Below, piece after piece: positions 28,501 through 64,000 of a stretch of DNA of 64,000 nucleotides. The notes beneath the pieces are model-generated. The model saw nothing but the letters and a program-made list of their open reading frames with translations. It was not told the DNA's origin and made no database searches. A program made the translations under genes and the position numbers. Source of the DNA: Crambe crambe (taxonomy: Eukaryota; Porifera; Demospongiae; Poecilosclerida; Crambeidae); NCBI GenBank assembly GCA_963924555.1, contig OZ004593.1, forward strand, positions 2,600,480-2,664,479. The letters run 5' to 3'. How positions within the stretch are numbered: position 1 is the first letter of the stretch; every line of letters starts with the position of its first letter.

Positions 28501-28891
28501 GATTCATAGAAGAACCAGTTGTCCATGTATTCACATAAAGATTGATAAAATGCGACTAGCTTTAGCGCAATAGCAGTTGATGGAGAAATCAGGTAAGCAA
28601 TAGCAAAGGTAGCAGCTTCACTCTACTTACTGCCTGAGGAGAGAGCAAGAAGAGAGCACCTTGTTAGGCTTAGGTAGATTATGCCAGCATAATTTTGGGA
28701 ATAATCGGGACTTTCTGGAATCAAGCATAATGCCAGAATAATGGGGCATATTTTGAGCATAATGAGAATAATTGGAGCTGCTGCAAGCCTGAAAACAAAG
28801 ACTTTACTCTCTATTGCCTGAGGTGGTTCTTGTTACACTCAGCTAGGCCTAGCTATACCTACATAAGACCTGAGTCATGAGACGTTAGTTT
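25505..28891. other. Intergenic region, no gene supported
   Basis: It contains a short CT run (25763-25786), a 110-codon open frame at 25941-26273 without family features, and AT-rich unique-looking sequence. A cluster of CATAATG-type imperfect repeats lies at 28680-28785. I found no convincing exon pair. Confidence 0.45.
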
Positions 28892-29014
28892 ATGGCAATG
28901 GCTAAGCTACTTCTAGCTCTGCTACTGTTACTGGTGGACTGGGCAAGCATAATAATTAGCTTATTTAAGGGAATAGTTGGTGCATTTAAGGGAATAGTTA
29001 GTGTATTTAAGTAG
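28892..29014 (+). CDS. Possible 40-residue secreted amphipathic peptide
   Basis: The ORF starts MAMAKLLLALLLLLVDWA, a good signal-peptide shape (Lys, then a Leu-rich core). The remaining part has a repeated LFKGIVxAFKGIV-type pattern ending VFK, with Lys spaced among hydrophobic residues as in cationic amphipathic helices. The repeat reflects a short DNA tandem (TTTAAGGGAATAGTT). No homolog is known to me, and an ORF this short can be chance. It stands alone, 155 bp before a MITE. Confidence 0.3.
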   Translation: MAMAKLLLALLLLLVDWASIIISLFKGIVGAFKGIVSVFK

Positions 29015-29168
29015 CATTGTGGAATAGAATAACTGGAGAGCATGATCTACCTAAGCCAACACACTGTGTATGTTATTTTACTAATAATATTCATAGGTTT
29101 GTGGGTATGTAATTAAATTCCTCTGCAACAAAACATTCTTTTTCACATGGTCTGGTTCACCAGACTGT

Positions 29169-29680
29169 TATAGACCATTTTTTGTCAGGGGTGTGACTCA
29201 TCAGCTCACATGATAGACCCACCCACGCGATTAGCTAGGGGGCGCGCTAGTCGCATGTTGCGTAGGGCAAGACACAATGGCAGCTATAATAGTAATATTA
29301 TTTTTCAGAGAGCAAGCTATAGATGCCTGTATCAGAGCATTTTACGCGATCCTATTGTACTTCTCTAGAAAAAAGGTATGTTGAAAAGCTCAAGATTGAC
29401 AAAGAAGACTTGCCTGATCCATATGCTACCTGGAGCTAAGTGGATTGATGATGTTTAAGTGGCCAAGCATCTTGTTTGGAGATTCTAATTGATAAGAATC
29501 TGTCCTTTTTCTTTGCTGTACCGTTTAGTGCAACCTATTGCACAGCAACTAGAAGGCATTCTTCAATACAGCTAGCCAGCTTCGAAGCTTCCGCCCTACG
29601 TAAGAACGATTTTTAGGTAAGGATCATCATACCTTCTACGATATCATGTGACTACACACCCCGACAAAAAATGGTCTATA
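29169..29680. mobile_element. 512-bp MITE upstream of PIK3C2
   Basis: Inverted ends of about 26 bp (29169-29194 and 29655-29680; TATAGACCATTTTTTGTC with one internal mismatch and one indel) begin and end in TA. The interior is GC-richer than its surroundings (GGGGGCGCGCTAG near 29238). No transposase is encoded. It ends about 510 bp before the PIK3C2 start and could influence its promoter. Confidence 0.8.
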
Positions 29681-30191
29681 CCAGTGAAGATTGAAAAATA
29701 ACAACAACAACAACAATAACAAACCAAAGACAATTATATAAACCTCATTTTAGAGGTCCACTGTCCACACACACACACGCACTTCAACCGCCTTTTTTCC
29801 ACAACTTCCTTCACAGGATAGCTAGCCAGCTAGCTACTGACTGGTCACACAGGGAAATAGAAAACACTAACTACCAGATAATAAGTCAAAAGCACCAATT
29901 CAGCTCCAAGAACCAACATATGCTTGATCAAGGAACTCCGTGAGATATTGAAGACAAGATATATAGAGCAGTTAAACCCTAAGTTAGAGCGAAGATCTTT
30001 GTGCACATGCATATCTATTGCCTAGGCTAAGGCTTTATCCTTCCATGCAATGTCTGTGGACATGGAATTTAGTAGACTCACCTGCCAACTTGATCCGCGC
30101 AGTCCACGTGGGTGGTGGGCTCCTAATTGCATGCCACACCCTCTTTTGCTTGTATAACTGCACAGGCAACCTGATTCAGTTGTTTTCTGTT

Positions 30192-55275
<25,084 letters not shown>

Positions 55276-55290
<15 letters not shown>

Positions 55291-55500
55291 CGCATAGTAT
55301 CATGTATAATAATAATCCTGGTAGTTATATAGCACAAGGGAAGGAGCTTGGGGAGCATTATGTGAATCACTGACTTACTTTAATGCATAGTATCGTGTAT
55401 AATAATAATCCTGGTAGTTATAGATATATAGCACAAGGAAGGAGCTTGAGGAGTATCACTGACTTACTATAATGCATATCATCAATCCTGGTAGTAGCAC
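55276..55500. repeat. Three diverged tandem copies covering the PIK3C2 stop codon
   Basis: Units starting CTGACTTACTATAA (55277), CTGACTTACTTTAATGC (55371) and CTGACTTACTATAATGC (55458) share ATAATAATCCTGGTAGTTAT and GCACAAGG blocks. The first unit contains the PIK3C2 stop codon, so the 3' UTR arose from copies of the coding end or the reverse. Confidence 0.85.
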
Positions 55501-55952
55501 AAGGAAGTTTGGGAAGGAGTTGCATTATATGAATTATGTATACCTACAAGTTTAAAGATGGTATGTCACTATGCAAACATTGTGGAGTGAGCACACATGC
55601 TTAGTTTACCTAAGGTCATCACGAAAACATTAGATCAAACATACGTACAAGATATATGTTTACTTATGAGGGTGAAAGTTCAACATTAGCTACTAGTTGG
55701 GGGCTCACCTACCCATACCATCTCCATAAACATGAACTTGATTGGGTATAGTATAATTTGAAGACAGAATTATAATTATGATAAACTTAAAACATCTGTT
55801 GAGTGATCAATGGAGAAGTTAAAACATCTGTGAAGTGATCAACTCTATATCTAAAGTAAATAAACAGAATCTGAAAATAGTTTATAATAACTACAAGTAC
55901 AATACAGTTCTGATACTAATGTCACAGTAGTCTACGTAGCTATAGCTAAAAT
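55501..55952. other. Intergenic, no gene seen
   Basis: AT-rich sequence with a short duplicated block (TTAAAACATCTGTTGAGTG at 55787 and TTAAAACATCTGTGAAGTG at 55818). It probably contains the promoter of the membrane-protein gene. Confidence 0.4.
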
Positions 55953-57710
55953 ATGACTTCAAAAAAATTGCTATACTTGAAGTGTTTGCTGGCAGTGACA
56001 GCCTCGTTAAGTGTTGGTACTAATGCAACATCGCCTCAATGCCCTCTCTGGACCTCACCACAGAATGGAAGCTGTAAGTGTGGTAATGACCTCAGGGGAA
56101 TAGTCAAGTGTGAAGATGGGAGAGGAGCATATGCTCTCACTCACTGCTTTTGTATGACAACCATAGAAAACCAAAGTTCACCAGTTGTAGGGTCATGCTT
56201 TCTTAAGTGTGCTGTATCAAGAAATACCAGTTACATTTTGTTGACTGGTGAAAAAGAAAAACTTAACAACGTGACTTGTGGGCCATTTAACCGAGCTGGT
56301 ACAGCATGTGGGCACTGCATTGAAGGTCATGGTTTACCAGTTTACTCCTACAACTTATCATGTGTGGAGTGCACAGACTACAAGTATAACTGGCTCAAGT
56401 ACATAGCAGTGGCTTATGGCCCACTCACTGTCTTCTACTTCATTATTATCTTCTTCAGGATATCAGTTTTAATTGGAGACATGATGGGTTACATCACTAT
56501 AAGTCAAATGATGACAACTATAGGATTAGCTACTCAGATATTCTCCATGTCTGATAATGCTCCCTTTTCACGTGCCACTGTGAAAATTGGTCTAAGTCTT
56601 GTATCGATATGGAACTTAGATTTCTTTCGTTCGCTCTACCCTCCTTTCTGCCTTCACCCTCATCTCTCAGCTCTGCAGGTACTCTCACTTGATTACATTG
56701 TAGCAGTCTATCCCATGATATTAGTCCTCCTCACTTACCTACTCGTCAAACTGCATGATCGTTTTAGACTGGTTGTGTGGCTGTACAGACCAGCATACAC
56801 ATGCTTCCGTCACTTCAGAAAAGAATGGGACATCAAGACTTCTCTCATTGGAGCATTTGCTACTTTCTATCTCCTCTCGTATGTCAAGATACTTGATATA
56901 TCAGCTCATTTGTTAACTCCAACAGATTTTTACAATATGAATGGAAACAGATATGGAAACCATTTCTTCTTCTATAATGGCACAATACCTTATTTGGGCA
57001 AGGAGCATTTATCCTATGCTGCATTAGCTATGACTCTCACCCTAGTTTTTAACATTCTTCCTCTAGTTCTCCTCTGCTTGTACCCCTGTCCCTGCTTTCA
57101 AAGGTGTCTCAATAAGTCTAGGTACCGATGGCACATTCTTCATGCCTTCATGGATGCCGTATTGGGGTGCTATACCCACAGACCTCGGGAACGAAGATAC
57201 TTTGCAGCAATTTATTTGATGCTGAGACTAATTCATATTGTTTCATTTGTAGTATTAAATCCACTCATATACCCTATAGCAGCCTGCAGAGTTTGGATGC
57301 TTGCCATCGTCTTAGTGGCTATCTTCAGACCATACAGAAAAAATCGCCATAACATCATAGACATAATCCTGTTTGCTCTAATTCATTTTAGTTACATGTG
57401 GCTTATTCATTTCTTTGAAGGAATGCTGGTTGATCCTATCGAAACATACAAAGATTCATTTTTTTATTGTATTGCTTCATATTCAGCTCTTCTTATGACT
57501 GCACTCTATGGGGTGGTATTGTTATTGTGGTCGGTTTCACCACATAAGTTTATCAAAACATGCATTTTGGCTGTTGTCAGAAGGGTTCATTGCTGGAAGA
57601 GATCCAAAGCAAGGGAAATTGAACAATCCTTGCCATATCGGTTAGAACATGATGGTGAAAGGGAATCTCTTCTCATCAATGGAGTTGTACAATACTACAA
57701 TGGTTATTAA
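55953..57710 (+). CDS. Polytopic membrane protein with Cys-rich extracellular N-terminus
   Basis: Single exon, 585 aa. Residues 1-25 form a signal peptide. Residues 26-145 are rich in Cys and have N-glycosylation sites (NGS, NTS, NVT, NLS), ending in an EGF-like CGPFNRAGTACGHCIEGHG. About eight membrane segments follow: 150-172, 181-198, 247-266, 296-315, 353-377, 418-441, 447-458 with 465-486, and 503-527. Between them is the cytosolic block RWHILHAFMDAVLGCYTHRP (393-411) followed by RPRERRYFAAIYLMLR. The C-tail is basic and ends YYNGY. The architecture recalls large families of uncharacterised sponge and cnidarian proteins with a TRP-like channel core; I cannot name it further. It could be a channel or an adhesion/sensor receptor. 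No frame breaks. Confidence 0.8.
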   Translation: MTSKKLLYLKCLLAVTASLSVGTNATSPQCPLWTSPQNGSCKCGNDLRGIVKCEDGRGAYALTHCFCMTTIENQSSPVVGSCFLKCAVSRNTSYILLTGEKEKLNNVTCGPFNRAGTACGHCIEGHGLPVYSYNLSCVECTDYKYNWLKYIAVAYGPLTVFYFIIIFFRISVLIGDMMGYITISQMMTTIGLATQIFSMSDNAPFSRATVKIGLSLVSIWNLDFFRSLYPPFCLHPHLSALQVLSLDYIVAVYPMILVLLTYLLVKLHDRFRLVVWLYRPAYTCFRHFRKEWDIKTSLIGAFATFYLLSYVKILDISAHLLTPTDFYNMNGNRYGNHFFFYNGTIPYLGKEHLSYAALAMTLTLVFNILPLVLLCLYPCPCFQRCLNKSRYRWHILHAFMDAVLGCYTHRPRERRYFAAIYLMLRLIHIVSFVVLNPLIYPIAACRVWMLAIVLVAIFRPYRKNRHNIIDIILFALIHFSYMWLIHFFEGMLVDPIETYKDSFFYCIASYSALLMTALYGVVLLLWSVSPHKFIKTCILAVVRRVHCWKRSKAREIEQSLPYRLEHDGERESLLINGVVQYYNGY

Positions 57711-58148
57711 TGGCACACTGTACAACACAATACGAGATAACTTTAGTCAATAGCAATAATGATAATGCACTGAATTATCATGCTCCTTACAGTAACTAGC
57801 TTTTACGGGGCAAAATTTTCGATTTTTGTGGATTAATTTCCAGCTACAAAAGATTAACTATTGGACCATTCAAGGTATTTATAATTGTATTTCAAGCAGG
57901 AATAATATCAGTTTGAACTTTGAACTATCTAAAATTAGTATAATTGTGTATCTGCACATGCGCAGATAAATAATTCTCCAATTCCACCCCTAGTCTAGAC
58001 TATTTTCTGCGTGCTGGTGATGCAATACGTCTGGATGGTTCTATATTTAATAGTCATATCTTAGGTCAGATGGTCAGATCAATCGTTCTGTCACTATTGA
58101 GACTACCTAGCCAACGTTAACGCCGCTTGCTCACTGGAAATAGCTAAT
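57711..58148. other. Intergenic region between two genes on the same strand
   Basis: No gene is seen. A CGCATGTGCAGATA-type palindromic bit (57957-57966, CATGCGCAG) and CGTTAACG at 58114 could be promoter elements of the following gene. Confidence 0.4.
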
Positions 58149-61100
58149 ATGAAGTCGGTTGTGTCAGTCGGAGTGGCTTTGTTGTGCCTGGTTCCAGTGA
58201 TCTACTCTCAATCACTGTGTTCCACTCCAACTGCAGCTGAGTCGCAGTGCTTTCAAGAGAAGTTTATTGCTGCTAACATGACAGTAATGACAGCTTGCAA
58301 AGGTGTTGATTTCAGTACTTTGATAAAAGGAGATGTAAGTGGTGAATAACTTAATGGACAAAACAGATAGCTAGTAAAAAATTAAAAAAATTACTGCAGT
58401 ACACAGCAATCATAGTAGCTATGTTCCAGCTGCATGCAACAGTTGTATGCAACAGTTGCATATGTAGCTTTAAAGCTTACCACGAAGCACTAAGCCTCAG
58501 AGTTATGCACAATTAGAAGGGCACTACTAAATTACGATAGGGATTAAGTACTTCATGCATACTCACCCCTTGGGGCATTCTGGAATGTATATAATACCTA
58601 AACTAGCTACAATTTCAATGAGGGAAATCTCAATGCAAGAAGCTCTTTAGTAGGTTGTATAATAGTAACCATAATCAGCTGTTTTAGCATTCCTGAAAAG
58701 CAGCATTATACCAGTACATACTGATAGAGCTGCTAGCTGAAATCATTACGATTGAGCAAAATGTGATGTGGCTTATTGTCCTGGAAATTGTTCTGGAAAG
58801 TTGGTAATAGTCAGCTTGCTTGCTGAACAATAATGCATGCACTGAGGGATACTCAATTATGTATAGTTAGACTGTGATCATTGTGCACAAGATTCAGGAT
58901 TTTACGGATAAGGATTACCGCACAACAGTTAATTAATTAGCTGCATAGGCATTTTGTACACATACGTAGCTAAAATACATGAAAGAGTGAGAATTAGGAG
59001 AGATGACACTTACTTGATGTAGTAGCATATGGCCAGTCTTGTAGCTGTAGGTACGTAACAGATTGGTAGGCCTGTTGGCCAAGTGATTTCCAAAAATGAG
59101 GCATTCACTAGATTTCTTGCATGGGCATGCAGATAATGATGGTGAACAGGTTTCTTCTCACATGCTCAAACAAGAAGTAACTAAACAAAATACCTAGCTA
59201 CATAGCTGGCTAATACTCTCTCGTTAAGAAATATTGGGAAGAAAGACTGGTACATGCTCTATAACTAGCTAGGTCATGTGGTTATAAAGGTATTTTCATC
59301 CGTGACATAAGGTCATCTCATTCTGTTGTAAAGGCAAAAGATCATCTCATCATCTCTTTATGATAATATTATCCATATAAGGTGATCGCACATGACTCGA
59401 CTAGCAATGCTTCGTATAATAACATTCATACCTGTATCCTAATCCTAAAGTCACATGCATGAATAATGGCATGCATAGTGACCATATGCTCATTATAATT
59501 ATTATAAGCATAATATTATTATACATGTATTAATATAATTAAATAATCCGTAGTCACTGTAATTCAAGCGCCACTATAATTTAAGCGCCAGCTAGCAACT
59601 AATCACATTGTTAGAAAAGCGCCACACCTCTTCCTGTATTATTTTTAGGCGGCGCTTAAATAAATGCAACCCACGTGGTCATTATTGAAGCAGCTTTTTT
59701 GAGAGGTGATGTCGTCCAAGCAGACTTCCATCAAGAGCTTTTTTGCCATGTTCTTGCTGTGTTACGTATTCAGCATTGAGCACTGGGGTCCAAACTGCCT
59801 GATACACGTGAAATCCCCTCACAACACTGCTGAATGACAGCTGAAAGTGATTGGCACTGCTAGCAGCCATCTCCACGTTTTTGCAGTCCAGATAAGTTAC
59901 AATTAACTAAGCGCCACTGTAATTTAAGCGCCACGCCCAGAGGAAGTGCATTTTTTAAGCCATAAGCTAAGCGCCACGCCTACATGGAATTATTATTTTC
60001 TGGCGCTTGAATTACAGTGACTACGGTAATGCTAAAATGGCACCACTAAAAAGTTAATCATCATCATCATAATCATCAAACAACTTATTTCAGAAATGGG
60101 TTCATTCAAATGCTTATACCAATCTACTCAGAAATGACTGCGCTATAATCCTTGTTGGGATTTACTGATCAAAAGTTCTTATTCTTCGTGTTGACGCTCT
60201 CTCTCTCCTCTCTTTCTTGTTGCCTGATTTTCTCTTGTTCTTGTTTTTCTCAATCTCGGTCCTCCTGCTCTTGCTGTCGTATCCGTTCCTGGTGTTTCAA
60301 AAACTCCAGTAAGTCAGATGATTCGTGCGGCACTTCATAGCCTCCTTTCTTCTTTGATTGCATCCTGTTCGCTTCCTGTACTGTTCACTCGAATTAATGT
60401 TTCCTCTTGTGCTATTCTGCTCCCTCTGATCAGTTGCTCCTCTGGGTCCTTGAGCAAAATCCTGGTCCTATCTCAGTCTTCTCCTCCAAGACTTGGCTAA
60501 CGATAGTCCAGAGGCACTGCTGCCACCAGAATGTTGGGATTTACTGATCAAGAGTAGCTAGTAGCTAAGTAAATTATTATTATTTCTGATTATACCAGCC
60601 AAAAAAAAGCTAAGCCAAAGACTGACTAACTGTCTGAGTCATGATCTAGCTAGAATTGTACATATTATGATCAAGTGTCATGAGAATCAGGTTCACGCCT
60701 CCATATGTGCTAATTGAAGGCTACAGTTGTCAGGGGCCTCTGTGTCTTTAACTCGACATGTTCAAAAATAGCATGTCATTTTCCAACTTGCTATTACAAC
60801 GTGGCAGACATTTTTATGCCCCGCCCTGCACGTGATTCTTTGACCTTGACCTCACAACTGCTGACTAGTGAATCTGTCATTTAGCTTTCTCTGTCTCTTG
60901 ATGCTCAGAGTGTAAACCCTAGGCACTTGTCTGGTTATGAATCAAGCCTTGATGCAACAGTACATATCAGTAAAGGCCTTAAGAAAATCACATACAAAAT
61001 TATATACAAAATAGGTCAAATTAATGGCAATCTTATTATAAACTGTATAGGTCCTTCCAGATCGGCTCATACGATATTATGATGAAACCTCCAATGAACT

Positions 61101-64000
61101 ACATAGCCAGCTACAATATGTGAACTTTAACTGATCACAGCATCCAGTTGCCTATAATAAAATAATAGAGCATTAGCTACATCTAGAAAGGTGATGAACA
61201 AGTAACATTCTAAATAAAAAAGAAAAGTAGGGATGGCTGTGTGTGGTTCATACGTAAAAGTTCAGCAACAAGAGAGTGAACTTCAGTCAAGTAACCCCTT
61301 ACCCATCACCAGTATTACCAAACTACGAGCTAACTATTCCTACTTCACTCACTTTGTATTTCATCCATCTTGGCCTGTTATGGGAGTGAAGTAAAGAGTT
61401 TGGTAATATTGCTGATGGGTAAGGGGTTACTTGACTGAAGTTCACTCTCTTGTTGCTGAACCACACACAGCCATCCCTACTTTCTGTTTAAATATTTTTT
61501 TCCTTTACTTGTTTCTCTTACATGTAGTCATTTTGCATTCAGTGTAAATTTAATGATACATGCAGGTGATAGGAAGCAATGTTTGTCAAGTTCCAGAGTG
61601 CATTACTGCAATTGGAGACAATGTCTATACTCCATGCAAAAGAACTGACATGACTTTCTGCCTTGCGAGTTGTAAGTTGGCCAATGTAAAGTGGTTATAA
61701 TTACTAAACAAACATAGCTATACCAGCTTCAAAAAACTCATTCAATAACCAATTGGTTATATTGATTATTGAATGAGTTTTTGAAGCTAGTATTATATAT
61801 ATTATATATATCGAGAAAGTTTGTTTAGTTATAGCTATGTAGCTAGCTGAGAATAGTATAATTATTTGTAATTTAATTTTTGATCTATTAGCTACTCTTT
61901 CAATTTGAGGAAAAGAGCTACATGAACAGCTGTTTTCATAAATAATGGTTCTTGGCTCAAAGCATAGGTCAAAATATTTACTTAGCAGGAAGCTGATGTA
62001 TTCCTATTGTGCTTGGCTAGAAGTTTGTCACCGTACCTACAATCATAACTTCCTAATGTCAATTGTTAGACTCTCAGGAATTGAATAACACAGTATGAAT
62101 AATAGAACTGGTTATTTTAGTTAAAATAGCATATATATTTGTGGCCTAGAATCTTGCAGTATAGATACAATAGCTACGTACAGAATTCAGATACTGAACT
62201 CTGCAAACTTAGAAACAAGTGAGCAAACACATAGCATTCTTGAGTGGCGCCTTCAATATAACAAAGGGGACAAACCCCTCAAATATAGGACAATCTAAAA
62301 GTACAGAATAACTTCACAACCTTAATTGATAAAGGCTAGCTGGGTCCTATTATTGTATAGGTGAGTCCATTATTCCACCGCAGCAGAGTATGAGTATCTC
62401 ATTTATTTGTAGTTTTCATTAGTGATGACCATTGGGTTAAATCATCCCACAAGTCCAATATTGTTATAACTAGCTAGTTATAATTATCTTTTATGTACAT
62501 GCAGACTGTTTTGCCACATGCTATAATTACACTAATATCACTACCTCTGAGATGCAATGTATGATAGCTGCTGGAACCAAATCCCAACAAGATATTGGAA
62601 CTGATTGTCCTGGTGTGGACTTTCAACTTCTCAACCAAAGCAAAGTCAGTAGAATGCATGCCTTTGTGTGTATGTAGTTATTGGTTATAATATACCATAT
62701 TAGGATATAGAATGCATGCAATTATCAAATGGAACCTTAGCTATGATATGGCTACATTTCTTGAAAGTTGAACCTCTGTCATTCCTTGACTCCAGCAATT
62801 TAGATATGCTTTGAGGTAACAATTATAGGTTTCATTTCTATTCTGATCCTCGGCCTTTACTAGCTCTATAATGTGCCTCATCTCTTTTCCATTCAAGGCG
62901 CTATCTCGTAATTAATATTTGAGTTCAAGTAGCCTGGATGATTCTGCTCTGGCCAGTATTGAGATATGTACTCAGGCATTGGATCCTCATGTGTGCTTTT
63001 CCCCCATAGCTACACTTTCTCATCCTTTGCTCCTGCAGCTGCTTATGCAACATGCTAGGCAGTCATTTTCAAGCCACACCCACTGACCACACCAATTATT
63101 TTTTGACCTGCAGATAAAGGAAAGCAAAATATGCGAGCACCTGGACTGCATAACTACACTTGATAAAGATATGTACACTCCATGCAAAAGAAGTGATATA
63201 TCACCCTGTGTTCGCCTAAGTAAGCAGCTAATGGCTAAAGTGAAACCACATTGAGACTTTATTCTATTGGAGGTTCCATTGTAGCTCATACAAAAACAAT
63301 AATTACACTTGTTTTTAAAAGGGAGGTGGTGGCTGTTGCTAGTATTAAATGAAAACATGATATTTCCAATTTTGGTACTACAGTGGAACCCAGCTCTCTT
63401 TGAAAACTCTCTATACAATACAAAAAAACTCCCTATTGGGAATATTTTCAAGGAATCAAACCATACTGCCATACTGCTAATACAAATTGAACCTCTGAAG
63501 AATGGAAATCTCTCTATTAAAAAAAATAAAGCTGGTCCCACTGAAGTGTCCACTATAAAATTGAGGTTCCATTGTATTTGCATTTAACAAAATTAATCGC
63601 CAGGCCAGGGTCATGTTCCAAAAAGACTAAAAAGAGAAGTTACAAAGTACAGTTAAACCACAGAGTGTCTTTTATCGGAGGTTATGCTATTACTTTATAT
63701 AGTATGTAATATTGCTTGTGCTGCTCCCACTCCAAAGGAGATGCAATGCATGACTGATGCTGGCTCCAAGACTGGAACTGATGTTCAAACGCGCTGTAAA
63801 GGAGTTGACCTTCAACTTCTTGCAAAAAAAGAAGTGAGTTCAACAACAAAATTATGATGATTATTGTACTACTTAAAAACTTTATCTTTATGTAGATTAA
63901 GCAAAGCAAGATATGTGATCATCCAGAGTGCATTGAAGCACTTACAGCAGACATTTACTTTCCCTGTGATAGAAGTGATCTTGGGCTTTGTCTTTATTCA
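58149..64000 (+). CDS. Modular secreted cysteine-rich protein (3' end outside window)
   Basis: Exons read: 58149-58334 (signal peptide MKSVVSVGVALLCLVPVIYS plus first A half), 61566-61671, 62505-62644, 63114-63219, 63703-63833 and 63896 to the edge, all in frame with GT-AG ends. The protein is built of two alternating exon types. Type A has CxxPxxxExQC...C.GVDxQLL...K and type B has IK.SKxCxHxECIxxLxxDxYxPCKRSDxxxC. At least three A-B modules are present. Each module has about seven Cys, so the protein is probably disulfide-bonded and extracellular. I do not recognise the family. Intron 1 (3.2 kb) holds a MITE and a retroelement remnant. Confidence 0.78.
59548..60026. mobile_element. 479-bp MITE with GCGCC-rich inverted ends
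   Basis: Perfect 26-bp TIRs (59548-59573 and 60001-60026) start CCGTAGTCACTGTAATTC. Subterminal AAGCGCCAC motifs are repeated at least five times in both orientations, likely transposase binding sites. A 64-codon minus-strand frame (59682-59876) has no domain. It lies in intron 1 of the Cys-rich gene. Confidence 0.88.
60153..60553 (-). mobile_element. LTR retroelement leader and gag-start fragment
   Basis: Both ends carry the same LTR-end-like sequence (minus strand TTGATCAGTAAATCCCAACA at about 60553-60532, and a near copy at about 60173-60153). Next to the upper one is TCTGGTGGCAGCAGTGC, the same post-LTR leader as in the remnant at 926-1681. Minus 60363-60250 encodes a 37-residue gag start (MQSKKKGGYEVPHESSD, then Q/E/R-rich). 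Everything downstream is deleted. Confidence 0.6.
61228..61484. repeat. Fold-back element with GTAGGGATGG ends
   Basis: Left arm 61228-61325 and right arm 61390-61484 are inverted copies with a central loop of about 64 bp; the right arm differs by a few substitutions and an internal gap after the GGTTCA block. The ends AGTAGGGATGGCTGTGTGTG / CACACACAGCCATCCCTACT resemble those of 19238-19527. Confidence 0.85.
61727..61790. repeat. Short perfect-stem hairpin
   Basis: AGCTTCAAAAAACTCATTCA and TGAATGAGTTTTTGAAGCT flank an AATAACCAATTGGTTATT-like centre. It lies in intron 2 of the Cys-rich gene, just after the exon ending at 61671. Confidence 0.85.

Noticed and set aside
30018..30191. Upstream start for PIK3C2 (58 extra residues)
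   Set aside because: The segment has no conserved features, and the ATG at 30192 begins an acidic, conserved-looking N-terminus; transcript data could change this.
63020..63583. 187-codon minus-strand open frame
   Set aside because: It overlaps a plus-strand exon of the Cys-rich gene (63114-63219) with conserved splice sites, and its own translation has no domain features.

Overview
This window is animal nuclear DNA, most probably from a marine invertebrate and plausibly a demosponge. The evidence is two long intron-rich genes for animal-type PI3K-superfamily kinases, the standard genetic code, AT-rich introns, intron-nested tRNA genes with Pol III T-run terminators, many small inverted-repeat elements, long CT microsatellites and pure G/C runs. 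The sponge assignment is inference from this style; no species marker was tested.

Layout. (1) Positions 1-17129, plus strand: the 3' part of an ATR checkpoint-kinase gene (about 38 exons, about 1028 codons, cut by the left edge). Its introns hold an antisense HEPN-type gene (1797-3020), a Ty3-like retroelement remnant, a fold-back element, tRNA-Leu(CAA) with an intron, and tRNA-Arg(CCT). (2) 17130-30191: a repeat-rich interval with a complete-looking Tc1/mariner-IS630-type transposon (20499-22680) carrying a DD34E transposase and a convergent accessory gene, several MITEs, one two-exon gene of an unrecognised family (24404-25504, minus; called the SWW family here), and a possible small secreted peptide. 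(3) 30192-55290, plus strand: a class II PI3-kinase gene (PIK3C2-like; 29 exons joining in frame to 1684 aa) with Ras-binding, C2, helical, kinase, PX and C2 parts. Its last intron contains two more SWW-family genes on the opposite strand. (4) 55291-64000: a single-exon polytopic membrane protein and a modular secreted cysteine-rich gene that runs off the right edge.

How it fits together. ATR acts in the nuclear DNA-damage response and PIK3C2 makes 3-phosphoinositides on membranes; nothing here suggests a shared pathway, only neighbours on the same strand. The accessory genes are compact and antisense, mostly inside host introns. The three SWW paralogs share an exon-1/exon-2 structure with the same phase-2 splice junction, a conserved His-x-Thr, SWWG[IV]S and GT-x-[RY]-Y-xx-E set, and no function I can assign. 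A HEPN RNase-like motif (R-x4-H) in the ATR intron and a possible ADP-ribosyltransferase-like pattern in the SWW family make an innate-defence role the most interesting untested hypothesis.
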